From Clitopilus passeckerianus (Eukaryota; Basidiomycota; Agaricomycetes; Agaricales; Entolomataceae), in NCBI GenBank assembly GCA_944990035.1, contig CALYLX010000066.1, forward strand, positions 62,001-126,000: a DNA stretch of 64,000 nt, written 5' to 3'. Made by a program: the position numbers and the translations under genes. The notes beneath the pieces are model-generated. The model did not search any database, was not told the DNA's origin, and saw nothing but the letters and a program-made list of their open reading frames with translations. Shown here piece by piece: positions 1-10,995 of this stretch. Each line of letters begins with the position of its first letter. The stretch's first letter is position 1.

Positions 1-1
1 A

Positions 2-718
2 ATCGAGGATGGATCATCACCTGCCGCTCCTCATCCAGTGCAGGCTGGCCAGGCTTCTTCACAGCCGAAATCCGGACGACCTACTACCCCTTCTAGTACA
101 CCCGTCAACGAAGCGGAAACACCATCTCCCCGTGCACCATCCCCCCAGACTCTCCAGGCGCATATCGAGGCTGCATCCAAAATTCAGACAGCATACCGTA
201 TCCATTCCGCATTCAAAACTCTTCAGACCCTTTCTCGGCAATTTGAGACTCTCAAATCCGGATTTTCAATGCCGCAGTTTGTTGACTTCCAAAATCCGAA
301 TGGAAACGGCAGTTTACCCGTCACAATACAACCGTCGGACGAGGATATGGATACCTCTGAAGACGGCGAAGACTCGGTGATACCCCCCAAGCTCGCGTTC
401 ACATCAGCAAATTATCATTTGCACGCATACACTGAGTCTCTCAACCGCCTCTTACTCAAACTCGATGGTGTCGAGAGCTGGGGTGACGCTAATGTTCGGA
501 AGACAAGGAGGAGAATCGTCGGGAATGTGGAGAAGGAGGCGTCTAGGGTTGAGAAAATATGGAGAAATGCATGGAAGATTTACCAGAAGTCGCTCTCCGA
601 AAATTCCAACCCGACCGAAATGGAAGTTGAACCTGATCCAATTGTGTCGCAACCCGAGGAGATCAAAGGAATTGAAGAAACCATTACACCGCGCCCCACT
701 AATATAGTAGTTCACTGA
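2..718 (+). CDS. BAG-domain co-chaperone, C-terminal part (5' end outside window)
   Basis: The frame is open from base 2 to the TGA at 716-718, so the gene starts upstream of the window. The visible 238 or so residues begin with a Ser/Pro/Thr-rich stretch. An IQ-like helix follows (SKIQTAYRIHSAFKTLQ), then an acidic linker, then a helical C-terminal region with the pattern YTESLNRLLLKLDGV...RRRIVGNVEKEASRVEKIW, which is typical of BAG domains that bind the Hsp70 ATPase domain. The order IQ-like then BAG is seen in fungal BAG-family nucleotide-exchange cofactors of Hsp70. By family role it would promote ADP release from Hsp70 in the cytosol. It converges on the kinase gene on the other strand. 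The family call comes from motif appearance only. Confidence 0.7.
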   Translation: MEDGSSPAAPHPVQAGQASSQPKSGRPTTPSSTPVNEAETPSPRAPSPQTLQAHIEAASKIQTAYRIHSAFKTLQTLSRQFETLKSGFSMPQFVDFQNPNGNGSLPVTIQPSDEDMDTSEDGEDSVIPPKLAFTSANYHLHAYTESLNRLLLKLDGVESWGDANVRKTRRRIVGNVEKEASRVEKIWRNAWKIYQKSLSENSNPTEMEVEPDPIVSQPEEIKGIEETITPRPTNIVVH

Positions 719-1318
719 TTACGGACACCTGGGTACAATGGAAATATGTATTGTATTAATCTACTACTGTAATAACGAAAATACATGTACTTGTACATGC
801 TATTTTCTTGGTATCGACATTGATGGGATGTTATGCGAGGTATATACAAAGTGCAGCTCCGGGATATGGTATGCGGGGTATAATTACAAGAGTTCACAGT
901 CCGCTGGAGTGAATGCAGTATCCGTACAAACGAGTGCCAATCGGCTTGGTCCGTGCCAGTCCATATGCAACTTGAAAATCCACAAATCCGAAAGAAATTA
1001 TGCGTTCTAATCCAAGAAAGAACCAAGAAAGAACAAGAAACAAACTTGTCCAAGTCGCGTCGAGCCTGTCCTAGAACTGGCCCAGATTGAGAATGGACCC
1101 AGAGCCTTTTGACCGCCTTCGATTAGAAGTGCTTGGCTTGATAGGAATAGGCGAAGAGCGGGCTGGGCTACTAGCCTGGGCAATGATTGGTGAGGCTGTG
1201 GCAGAATTGGTTCCGTCAGCTATGCCCAAGCCACGCTCGGCGCCAACAGAGAACGACGTAGATATGCAAGCCAGTCCAAGACCGTTTGGTTGTTCCGGCT
1301 GTCCATAGGTTCCCGTTA
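719..1318. other. Convergent intergenic region
   Basis: About 600 bases lie between the 3' ends of the BAG gene and the kinase gene. Short open frames here on both strands have no recognisable protein pattern. It most likely holds the two 3' UTRs. The exact end of the kinase gene is uncertain, because an intron could run to about base 1320. Confidence 0.5.
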
Positions 1319-4300
1319 CTAAGAAAAAACCCGAGTCAGACAAAGATGGAACTGAGGCAGAAACTTTAAATGCACACCTATCTTAACCTCACCCTTCTTG
1401 ACGTGATGGGAAGGGCCAAAGACCTTGATTATCGTAGGTTCGTGCTCCTTGAGCCACTTCTCCGCGCCCTTATTGTCAAAATAGTGGTACTTGGCCTGGG
1501 GTCCGACTGGCTTGTCCCGTGGAGGTAGGGAGCGCCTCTTGCCACTGGTGCCAGGGCTACCACACACGGGGCTCTCAGCCTTGTCACGATCCCAGACAAG
1601 AAGGCCCATAAGGTTATCCACCATTCGACCGAACCTACTCCTCCCTTCCGAACCGCCCTCAATGTAGTCCCATAAGGAGGGTAAACCTCGGACCGCTTTC
1701 ATGGCTGCCTCTTCAGGGTGGAATGAATTGAAGAGGGTGACAAAGTCTTGAGATCCACGATAATACCCAACGGCGCCAAAAGACACCTGGGAAGAATTCT
1801 GAACGGGCAACGCGATTACTAGAATCAGTTGAGCAAAGTGCCGTGTGAAACCTTGTTAGAAGTGAACGCACAATTCGAAACGCTCGCTCTCTTGATTTTC
1901 TTCGCTTCCTTTGCGGTTGGAGGAGGAGGTGGGGAATAGCGACCTTGACCACCAAGCGATGAGAGCTCCGGTGCAGGGGAGGGCGGGTCTCCACAGCTTG
2001 GAGGCGTACCAAAACCCTGAGCCAGGGCCATTTGCGTGGAAGACGAGTGATAGTATATTTGGGGCTCAGGCATTTGTACCCCTGACGACGAACTGGCTGT
2101 CCTGCGATGGCCTATGGTTGGACGCTGTTGTGTAATTGTTGAAAACGATGCGGAACGGTTGAGTGACTCTTGGCGCGAGAACCTGCTCATGTTGCGAACA
2201 AGAGGTGACGAGGAGGGTCCGAAGATGGAAGGCTCGCGACCTATGTGCATTAATTAGCATTAGCCATTACAGAAATAGAAAGTTGTATTCACCTGACGGA
2301 ATCCTTGAAAGAGGTGTACGCATGAACACTTCCGGAACGCCTTCCCAATCCCACATCATAAGGCCAAAGGGCGACAGACACGGGCTACCTGAATTATCGC
2401 ATGGGCCTTGAGCTTGAACCCTGATAAAGACTATCTCCTGAACAATTTCAGAGAAAACTGGCCGATAAGGCCCCACCCTAGACCAGCAAGCGGAGAGGAG
2501 AGATTGAAGGTGCTCCGTATTGTACTGGTTCTCAGGAATACTGGGCCGCTCGTCTTGGGCTAGGCGGAAGAGTATGGTCAGCAAAAGATCGCAGAATGGC
2601 TAAGCAGACTTACACAGAATCACCCATCGAACGGCGTTATCGTCCAAAAGGGGCCAGGGCATTCGACCCATATTCAAGATTTCAGAGCAGCATATAGCAA
2701 ACGACCAAACATCCATATACGGTGTCAACTCATTGGGACCATTGCCAGACATGAGTTCTGGGGCTTGCCACCTCAATGTTCCATCTTTAAAAAGCATCAG
2801 CAAAGTTGGTAACATGAAAAGTAGAAATCGTACGGGGTTGAGGTTTGCCACTGATTCTGTAGACCTCCGACTTCATTTCACTTTGCCCGAAATCCGAAAT
2901 GACGCAACGACCATCATCCTCTACAAGAACATTGCAAGCCTATGGGGGATCCATGAGTCAAATGTAGACGGTAATATTACGAGCTCACCTTCAGATCACC
3001 GTGCATGACGTCGTGTTCGTGCAAATATTGCATGCCTTTTGCAATCTCATACATATAACGGAGAGGGTCGTATTCCGAGGGAAATCCAGTTGTCTGGACA
3101 TCGGAATCTGAGCCAAGCTGGGGGCTGGTTTCCATCTCTTTGCTAGTGTTCAACCGCTTGAGATAGTCGACCAAACTCCCATTCTTCTCGTATGGGCTAA
3201 CAAAGAAATGAGGTGGATCGGCTTGCGCACTGCTAGCTCCGAACAGTTTCAGTACGTTCTCGTGATTGAGGTCCTTCCAAATTTCGACTTCACGAATAAA
3301 CAGCTGCCTTGGTGTAGTTTCCGCAAGGACCTTGATCGCAACTGTGCGCCCTTGCCAGGTGCCCTTGTAAACGTCCGAGAAGAATCCCATTCCAATTTTA
3401 TCCTCCACCTCCACCTCGTACCTTCAATGATATCAATTTTGCGAGCTGGACGTTACGATCAACGACTTACTTGGTAATCGTCCAGTTGGGAAGAGGCATC
3501 AGTGTGCCACGACTCATCCTCTGTAAAGCATCAATACCACTCTCAATAAATCTCCTATCCAATTCATGCGTCCCCAGCTTGTCCGCAGTCTCCCCTTCAC
3601 CTACTCCATTTTCCGTCTCTTCATTGACCTGGTTTGTTTTCTCCAACATCCTCTGAAGAGTTCCAATTGCGTCTGGCATTTCTCTGCGTTCGATTTGTAG
3701 AACATTCATCATTTCAATGTCGTTGCCAGCGGCGAGAGCGTCTCGCATGAGTCTTCGAAGGGCATCCAAGTCTCGCTCCTTGTCTAGAACATTCTGGTTC
3801 GAGTGAAGGTTGCGTAAAGTGGGTAGGACTTGCGCCTCTGGGATGTTTGAAGCCGAGGGAAGCTGCATGATAGGGGGTACCCGGCCTTCGGTAAGAGAGT
3901 GACCTAGAAGCGGCGGCCCATTCAGCAAAGTAATCTGAGAGGAAGCCGAGAATCTGCGGTTCGATATAGGACTACCAGAGTTGACTTCGAAGTCTGCACA
4001 GATGCCGGGTGAATAATCTCGCTGTAAATCCTGCAAGTGTCGCAGGATCCTGATCTGGACTGAAAGACTGAACATGCTGATAGCGTTTGTGAGCTCGTCG
4101 TCGCATGATTCTAATTCTTTCAGGATATCGTCACGTTTCAGGAGGCGCTTGAGAAATGGTCGCTCGATCTGCTTTTGCAGGAACGCATATATCTGCTCAA
4201 ACGAGCTTCCGCGACCATTAGTAAAGAATAGCGGGTTGGTTGGCACGGACGTACTTGACTAATGTCGTGATCGGTGCTCCAAGTTCATCTTTGACAGAAT

Positions 4301-5024
4301 CGCCAGCTTCCATCACGTCTGAACGGATTGATAGTAGAGTGCTTGCACATCTCTCTGTGAGTCGCAGACACGCAGATTTGTTCATCTTGGAGTTTATTTA
4401 GGAATTATCAATGATTTATTGCGTATGCACTCACATCTACGAGTTGAACAGCATCCCAAATGGTTAGAAGAGTCTTCGCCGCCGTTGCAAGACCAGGAAC
4501 GGGGACAAACTCCAGGGCATGGATGCTGACGGAGAGTAGTTCGTGAGTAACCTCTCCAGCTGCACCAAGTATGGAAGCAGCAGCCTTTGCTACACACTGT
4601 TGAGAATTAGCTTTGTTCAAGGTAGAAAAGAAGTAAGGCTCACCTCGCGTGTTTGCTCGTAATCGGGCGACTGGTTTTCAGGCGGTGATTTCTTAGGAGG
4701 TTCACTACGAGTTTTCGTAATGACTTCCAGGCTCCATATGCGCTTCTTTCCCCAAAGTTCTGCCAAGGACGGATGTTGAGGTAAACTGGTCGAGACGTCA
4801 TCTCCGTCTTCTTCCTCATCCCTTTCGGATATCGTCGAGGCGGCGACGCTTGTGACAGTGCGAGATCTCGCTCTTGCTGATAGCGACGTGTAATGATTCG
4901 GCGAGTTCATCTCGTCTATGTCTGTGATGCCTGGAACAGACGTAACCCGACTGAGCGGGCTGACGCTTGCAGAGGAACGGCTTGGATAAATGGCGGATGC
5001 CGACACGCCCCTGGGACGCGCCAT
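1319..5024 (-). CDS. TKL-type protein kinase with N-terminal MLKL/HeLo-like helical region
   Basis: The start is the ATG at 5022-5024 (MARPRGVSASAIY), followed by a Ser-rich disordered N-terminus. Exons at about 4617-4240 encode an alpha-helical bundle (LLTIWDAVQLVDV, then ERCASTLLSIRSDV, then FLQKQIERPFLKRLLKRDDI). This pattern resembles the MLKL N-terminal/HeLo-like adaptor found before TKL kinases in agarics. The kinase domain spans about 3414-2270. It has the glycine loop IGMGFFSDVYKG, the AIKVL lysine, a catalytic loop HGDLK in which HRD is replaced by HGD, DFG in VISDFGQSE, and RWQAPEL. A Pro/Ser-rich segment and an unrecognised C-terminal block (SLWDYIEGG...GLLVWDRDK) follow. The key residues are present, so it is probably active. 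At least eight introns are needed. The 3' end is uncertain. Confidence 0.75.
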
Positions 5025-6059
5025 CCCAGATGGTGATCGGAGGCTCGGAGGATTTATAATGTATCGCTATGGCCTGAAGCAGAGATGAAGCAGAAATGCC
5101 CAAGTGGACTGAAGGGAGTCGGTGCGGGCTCGTTCAGTGGTCTGTTACAACGAAATACCATACCGATCGTGGGAACTTTGCTCTCAACCAATGGACAATT
5201 TGATTTCAAGTGTGCAAATGTGCTTTATTCTTTTTTGCTCTGCGAAACAAGTACACGAGATATGCATGCAACTTTCCTGAGGCGGGATACAAGCACATTT
5301 ATCTTGACAAGCGCTGAGATCTGTGTAAGAACTTCCCATCCGTCGACACCTTCATATTTGCGTAGTGACGAATGGTGTCATAATTTGAGGATCCAAAATC
5401 GGACTGCAGCGACTGAATCGGTGTTAGCTTTCGGGAAGTTCGTCACAGTAGGTTGTACGTTGACTGCGGGTTTGCATCAATGAGCCCAGGAGCTAGGAGC
5501 AACAGCATGCCGGTGAAGACCTTGCCTTCGTCTTCTAGGCATCATAAGTCAGGGTAGGAGTCAAGCAAAACCACGGTAGACATGGACAGAGCGGAGTTGG
5601 GACGTTTGAATGGGAGTGGGGGCAGTTCATGACTATAGAGACGCGGCATATCATAGACAGACTGCAGGAATGCCTGAGGAATACCAAGCTTGAGCTCAAC
5701 TTGAGCTTGAGGTGTTCAGTCGTGACCCGTGGGAACCGGACTGGAATTCGGACCGACGTTCCAGTGATGGCCTTGATTTGAAGCCGCCTTGGTATTCCTT
5801 CAATGGTTGTACGGAGTCGACTTGCCAGTTAGCCAAGATATCCCTTATGCTTCATTCCTTGGCTGTGGCTGTTTCTTTACGCTGTTTTATATGCCTGCAC
5901 ACGACGTACTCATCTGTCAAGCTTGGAGAGTGGTCTCAGGAGGACAGCAATTGTCTGCCATGGAATTCTTGGCCTACTAGTTGGAATATATATAAACGTC
6001 CTCCTCAGCAGTACGCTCCATTCAAGTGAACATAGGGTGCCCTCATAGCATTGTGGAAC
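5025..6059. other. Divergent intergenic/promoter region
   Basis: About 1 kb lies between the divergent kinase (-) and membrane protein (+) genes. Open frames on both strands here are short and show no family pattern. A TATA-like stretch sits just before the + strand gene. I see nothing else that can be supported. Confidence 0.5.
5985..5997 (+). promoter_or_regulatory. TATA-like element of the membrane protein gene
   Basis: The AT run aatatatataaac lies about 63 bases before the ATG at 6060, a usual position for a TATA box with a short 5' UTR. It is inferred from sequence and position only. Confidence 0.4.
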
Positions 6060-8053
6060 ATGCCTACTTTCCATCAACTGCCTCAAACCAGTATCACGTT
6101 CAATGCATCTGACACAAGCCCTGCTCTCCTCTTCCAGGCCTACTGTCTTCGCCCTCCTTCTGACTCTTGTTCTTATGGCCCATGTCCCAATCCCGATGTT
6201 ACAGGCTTTGGCCAACAGTTTTCAGGTGAGGAAATTCTGATCTTCATTGAGCACAACCTACTAAGACGGTTTTCAAACAGTCTTTACCTCTGCGGTCACG
6301 TTCTGTATGTATGCTTGAAAAGTTTGGAGTTTGCATAGTACAAATCTAAAGCTTCTCCTGTAATACAGCCATCGCAATGGTCTACTGTCCGCACTTGGTC
6401 AGGCGTATGCTTTATGCTCACATGGGGCTCGTATACTCCCTCATGGCTGCAACTGGCATATCTATACTATTGGGAGAGCTTACGCAGAACGATGGAGTCT
6501 TTGTCCTCGTAACAGTTGCCTCCCCTGCTACTATCTACCTATGGGCTACCACTATCTGTTCCATTCGGTGGCCTGGCGCCTTCCCGCTGTCGACAAGGCG
6601 TTGTCCGACCTCGGAAATCCTCCTTTTGAAGATTTTATCATTCCTCAGCTTGGTATTCGAGGGCGCTATGGCGTGTATGATGCTGTTACCACAGGACGGC
6701 GTGTTATTTAGTCAACCGGCTTGCGACACTGGGACCTACGGACGAAGGCTCTGGCTAGGTCTCCTCTGGGAGCTGTCGTATGTCATACAAGCTCTGTGGG
6801 TCCTTCCTATCAGCACAGTGTGTTATCTTCTATCCAGGAGCAGGGTGCAAAATCCAGACCTGGACTGCGGCTCCATGGCGTGAGTAATCACAGATGTGTG
6901 GAACCGATTGTTAAATGCTGACACGTGGCTGTAGCGAGGACTTGACAAATTGGACTGAAAATATTTTGAAAGGATTTACATGTTTTAATATGCAGGGGAA
7001 CCTGATCCCTGCCGTTCTTGCTGCGATGCAATTCATTGCTCTTCCAAACATCGGTCATAGAATTTTGAACCAGAATCTTCTGGCAACTCTGGTTCTTTGT
7101 GTTGGAATACTAGTAGCAAGTTGTTCTCCATTGACTGAAACCGACACGTATAATTATACAATTGCACTTAACCGCCTCTTGTGAGTACCGTCCCTTTTGT
7201 GCTATAGCTCTGTATCGCTACTCAATGAATGCCTCAGTGCATTTATTATAGTCATAGGTCTTCTATGCCTCGAGATATTTTTCCTTTATGTCCCAAATAT
7301 CTCAGATACTATTGTCGTCATACTCGTCCTTGTTGCCTGCTGGAGACAGCCGCCACCAACGGAGAGCTTATGGAGGAACTGGTCATGCCGCCTCATGTGA
7401 GCCCTAGACCGTTTAGTTCTCACCTAATTCTTCCATTCATATTCATGCAAGTATCCTCTCGGGGTCGTTAATTTCCCTCACAGCTGGTGGATTTGCATGG
7501 TTCTTTTCTGCGCTTATCTCTGCGGAGGATTCACCATGCCCGTTTTCTCTCAACCTGTTCAGTATGGCCATTTGGCTAGCTGCCTGGCTCTCAAGTTCAG
7601 TAAGGGGCGGAGAGTCTTATTCACTGAGGCAAATATGGTGACCCTCTAGCTCTCATCGTTTTGGAACGTCGCTGACAGATTCGTAGGGACGGTGTCATGT
7701 CTCGCAATCATATCTTAAGAGCTTATGCTCTTGTTCTAGCCCCAAATACACTTTGGATACAAGCATGTGTATCGTCAAACCCGACCCAGTCAAGTAGCAT
7801 CACGTTTGGCCAGGTATAACTTAAATACCCTGCTTGGCACTTGCCCGGTTACTATGATCTGACAGGTCTTCCGTTCTAGACATTCTCCGTGATCACATCT
7901 TTGGTGTGCGTGCTCTCGTTAGTCGATGAGCTCCGTCATGTCAAAGCTGCTACATGGTGGGCCATTTTGAGATCAAAGAGGCTTCCAGTAGTGGAAAAGG
8001 AGGAAGTGCCGACACTGCCAGTGGCCACCAAGGCCATAGAGGCTGAGACATGA
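6060..8053 (+). CDS. Polytopic membrane protein, unknown function
   Basis: The start is the ATG at 6060 (MPTFHQLPQTSITF). Exon 1 (about 6060-6225) ends in a short Cys/Pro-rich lumenal or extracellular stretch. A 24-base micro-exon (6281-6304) follows. Longer exons (from 6369, 6935 and 7237, with more downstream) encode several hydrophobic helices such as LVYSLMAATGISILLG, FVLVTVASPATIYLW and SAFIIVIGLLCLEIFFLY. The last exon ends VATKAIEAET at the TGA 8051-8053. I count about eight or nine possible membrane spans. An NWT sequon lies near 6950. I do not recognise the family. It looks like the lineage-specific multi-span proteins common in agarics. Intron phases agree, so the gene appears intact. 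Confidence 0.6.
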
Positions 8054-8658
8054 CAATATATTCAGACTGCTTAAAGGAGCTTCGCAAATGAACCAAACTC
8101 TTATTTGCCTGTATTCGATGGAGACCTGTTCTTGTTTGGGTACATTTTAAGTTCCTTCCCTCGAAGTCCTGCCAATGTTGTGGTTTGCTTGGTAGGTGGT
8201 GGCGGGATTTTCTCCGAATAAGGATGGTCCGCAGGATCCCGACATGCGTGGTCCCTCGGCTGCAGCCACAAACACGCTCCTCACTGACTGCTCTCCCGAA
8301 GAACTCGTGGATACTGCATGGTGCTCAGATGCGCTCATCCGTGGGGTCCGTTAGCGACATGATGAATGGAGGCGACGAGACACTCACCCCACATCGAACC
8401 ACTGTTCAGCAGGTCATATAGCGCCCGTTTCAGCCGCCTCGCTCAGGGCAATAGATTCTCCGAGTGTAGGAAGGATAGGCGGCATGGCCACTTGGTATAC
8501 CCAAAATGGGGCACGGAGGGGCGGTATTACGGCGGCTGGCCTGCATCATGGAATCTTGGATGACACGGAGCTGATGATGGCCAACCATTCATCATGCCTC
8601 ACCGCATGAATTCTCCGGCCCTATATTACGCGCCAAAAACCTCGAGGATCCTTACAAG
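8054..8658. other. Intergenic region
   Basis: About 600 bases lie between two same-strand genes. Short overlapping open frames occur on both strands and none resembles a known protein. It presumably holds a 3' UTR and the promoter of the APH-type kinase gene. Confidence 0.5.
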
Positions 8659-9996
8659 ATGACCCGCATTAGTGATACATGGCCCAACCCCCAAGAAGCA
8701 CTTTCATCCCTCGAACCAGATCATGTACATAGGATAACCCTGGTGGTATCCTATCTTCAAACACATATACGAGCTGTTGAGGCTTTTGTCACTTCTCTGC
8801 ACCCGACAAAAAGCCCATGTTCTATTCGCATCGAGAAATTCACGTGGGGCCAATCGTTCACCGTCTTCGAGGTCGAATTTCAGGATGGTCCATCGTGGGT
8901 GCTGAGGCTAGGGATGTGCACAGACGATGAATACTTCCACACTGCCGCTCAACTCGAACGCAAGATATTGAACGAAGTCGCAGCGTTGCGTCTGGTGGAG
9001 GAACGCACAACCATCCCTGTTCCATCAGTCATCGCCTTCAGCGCAGCGAGTTCACCTCATTCCCAACTCGGCCCTGATGCCCCACCCTTCGTCATGATGA
9101 CAGCCATGCAAGGGACTACGATCGAGGATTTAGGCGTTGCGATGAGCGAAGAAGGGGACCCCTTGCAGGGCGATGAAAGCAAACGTTCCATCCTCTTGCA
9201 ATATCTGTCCGATCTTGCAGACATCCACGTCCAACTCAGTCGCATAACTTTCGATCGCATCGGTTCCTTCGTGCTCAACGCGGACGGGAGCATATCGATC
9301 GGACCTCAAGCCGACTACGGAGTTGGGCCATTCACCTCAGCGAAAGACTACTTCGAGATCCAGGCGGAGGCTTATCAAATGCTTGCCGACGTGGACGACG
9401 CCGAGGACGACGAAGACGAGACTCAACGCCTCAAACGACGATTTGTCGCTTCTCTATGGAGGGCGGCGATTATGTCTCTCCTTGATGAGAGGGACGATAA
9501 CGGCCCGTTCCCCGTACGGCACGGGGATCTCCACAGTCAAAATATCCTTGTCGATGAGAATGGCCACATTGTCGGGGTCCTTGATTGGGACTGCGCAGGC
9601 ACGGTTCCTTGGGAGGCATTTGCAGTTCCGACATTCGAGGTCTCTGGAGATTTCGTTGACCTTGGCTACGGGTCGCGGGAAGAACGGCTGGCTGTTCACG
9701 AGACTTTCAATGATAGATTGAAGGAAATCGTCGATGGGCCCACCTCTCCATCAGGACGTACTCTGGCGGACCTGCATAATTCCAAAGCAGGTCATGTTGC
9801 CGGATACCTCGCTTACTGGATGTACTACATGGAGTGCGACTTCGACTACACAGGTCGTGCCCTACACGAGATAATCGGTATTCCCGATGACATCGAACGC
9901 AGTTTCCAGAAATTTACGGAGAAGCGCGAGGTTATTGACGAATTCGAGTCAAAGGCCGCGCATCAGGGGCGTAGTTCTCTTATTGCTGTATACTAG
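8659..9996 (+). CDS. Aminoglycoside phosphotransferase (APH)-family kinase-like protein
   Basis: This is a single-exon gene of 445 codons from the ATG at 8659, which is unusual in this intron-rich window. The APH catalytic loop HGDLHSQNILVD is followed by VLDWDCAGTVPWEAFA, the Brenner-type motif plus the metal-binding aspartate. Upstream is the N-lobe pattern SFTVFEVEFQDGPSWVLRLG, with a KILNEVAALRLVEE helix. Fungi carry many of these proteins. They transfer phosphate to small hydroxylated molecules or are of unknown substrate, and the name does not imply antibiotic resistance. No signal peptide or membrane segment is visible, so it is probably cytosolic. The neighbours give no clue to the substrate. 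Confidence 0.8.
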   Translation: MTRISDTWPNPQEALSSLEPDHVHRITLVVSYLQTHIRAVEAFVTSLHPTKSPCSIRIEKFTWGQSFTVFEVEFQDGPSWVLRLGMCTDDEYFHTAAQLERKILNEVAALRLVEERTTIPVPSVIAFSAASSPHSQLGPDAPPFVMMTAMQGTTIEDLGVAMSEEGDPLQGDESKRSILLQYLSDLADIHVQLSRITFDRIGSFVLNADGSISIGPQADYGVGPFTSAKDYFEIQAEAYQMLADVDDAEDDEDETQRLKRRFVASLWRAAIMSLLDERDDNGPFPVRHGDLHSQNILVDENGHIVGVLDWDCAGTVPWEAFAVPTFEVSGDFVDLGYGSREERLAVHETFNDRLKEIVDGPTSPSGRTLADLHNSKAGHVAGYLAYWMYYMECDFDYTGRALHEIIGIPDDIERSFQKFTEKREVIDEFESKAAHQGRSSLIAVY

Positions 9997-10995
9997 AGTG
10001 AGCAGGCTCACAACATCCATCGGACTAAATGGACGCCTTTTGTAGAATATCTCCCAACTGTACTCACAACAGATGTATCAATAGAACCCAAATACACGTG
10101 TTTGTATTACCACAAAACTGGGCTTCAGGCAAAGCGTCAGACCTTGGGGGGTAGTGTTAATGCGGCGCTGAGCCTGTACGTCTTACCACCGACCCCACCC
10201 ACTGATTTCCGACATTTGTCGAGTTCCTAGGATAAAGAAAAACAATTGGAGCTAAGGACATCTACGCCCGCAGTGCACGAATATTTGCCGCTCGGGCCTC
10301 GCACTGTTACCATTTGAATCAGAGCCGTCCGTCCTCGTACTAGTACTCAACGGCCCCAGGCCTCCTAGACGAGCTATGAAGGGAGCGGCGTTAACAAGCT
10401 TTGGATTTGGATGCTCGGAAGCCTGGGGCCACGAGACACCAGAACTGCCAAACGTCTGGTGGCTGGCGTAAACCCTTCAAAGCAAAGCCTGAAAGGCAAA
10501 AGGAAAGGCATTATCATATGTGACCAGGAGGATGGGTAGGCTGTCCAAGTATACTCTTGCCGTACTAAACGTTAGTAGGTTCTTATTGGACCTGTATGTC
10601 CCAATTCAGCTGGATTCCTCTTGTAAACAGTATCGACGATAAAGTCGCATTTCCGACCAATCATGGCAAACAGTGTAATGCCTGGGCACATCCTTTGAGC
10701 GGTGTGCTTACCTACCTACAAAGCGTAGACAAAAACTCAAAATTGGGATGCAAACGTGAAGCGTTTGAAGTTTGGATGACATGATAGCGAGTTTACTAGC
10801 GAAGTTCCGGGTTACTGAACAAGAAGCCGGACCGGAAGCAATGTATCGGCATCACGTGTGGCCGATATTCAGCTGCTATCCTGGTCCCTTGGTGTAGAGC
10901 CGCACACCTCCTTTCAGCTTGGCCATTCACCGTCCCAGTCCGTCCTTGAAGGTCTTTTGGTCGCCGTCGAGCAGAGCTACGGAGAAGAAAGAAAG
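9997..10995. other. Intergenic region
   Basis: About 1 kb lies between the APH-type kinase gene and the Lon gene. I see no convincing coding frame, tRNA or repeat apart from a short palindrome, gtactagtac, near 10338. Sequence from about 10858 is open in the Lon frame but has no in-frame ATG before 10996, so I count it as 5' UTR. Confidence 0.45.

Noticed and set aside
5085..5483. 132-codon plus-strand open frame in the kinase promoter
   Set aside because: No domain, it starts inside the leader of the divergent kinase gene, and its composition looks like non-coding sequence.
10858..10995. Upstream extension of the Lon protein from GTG at 10858
   Set aside because: There is no in-frame ATG between the stop at 10816 and 10996. 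The conserved Lon N-domain begins right after the Met at 10996.
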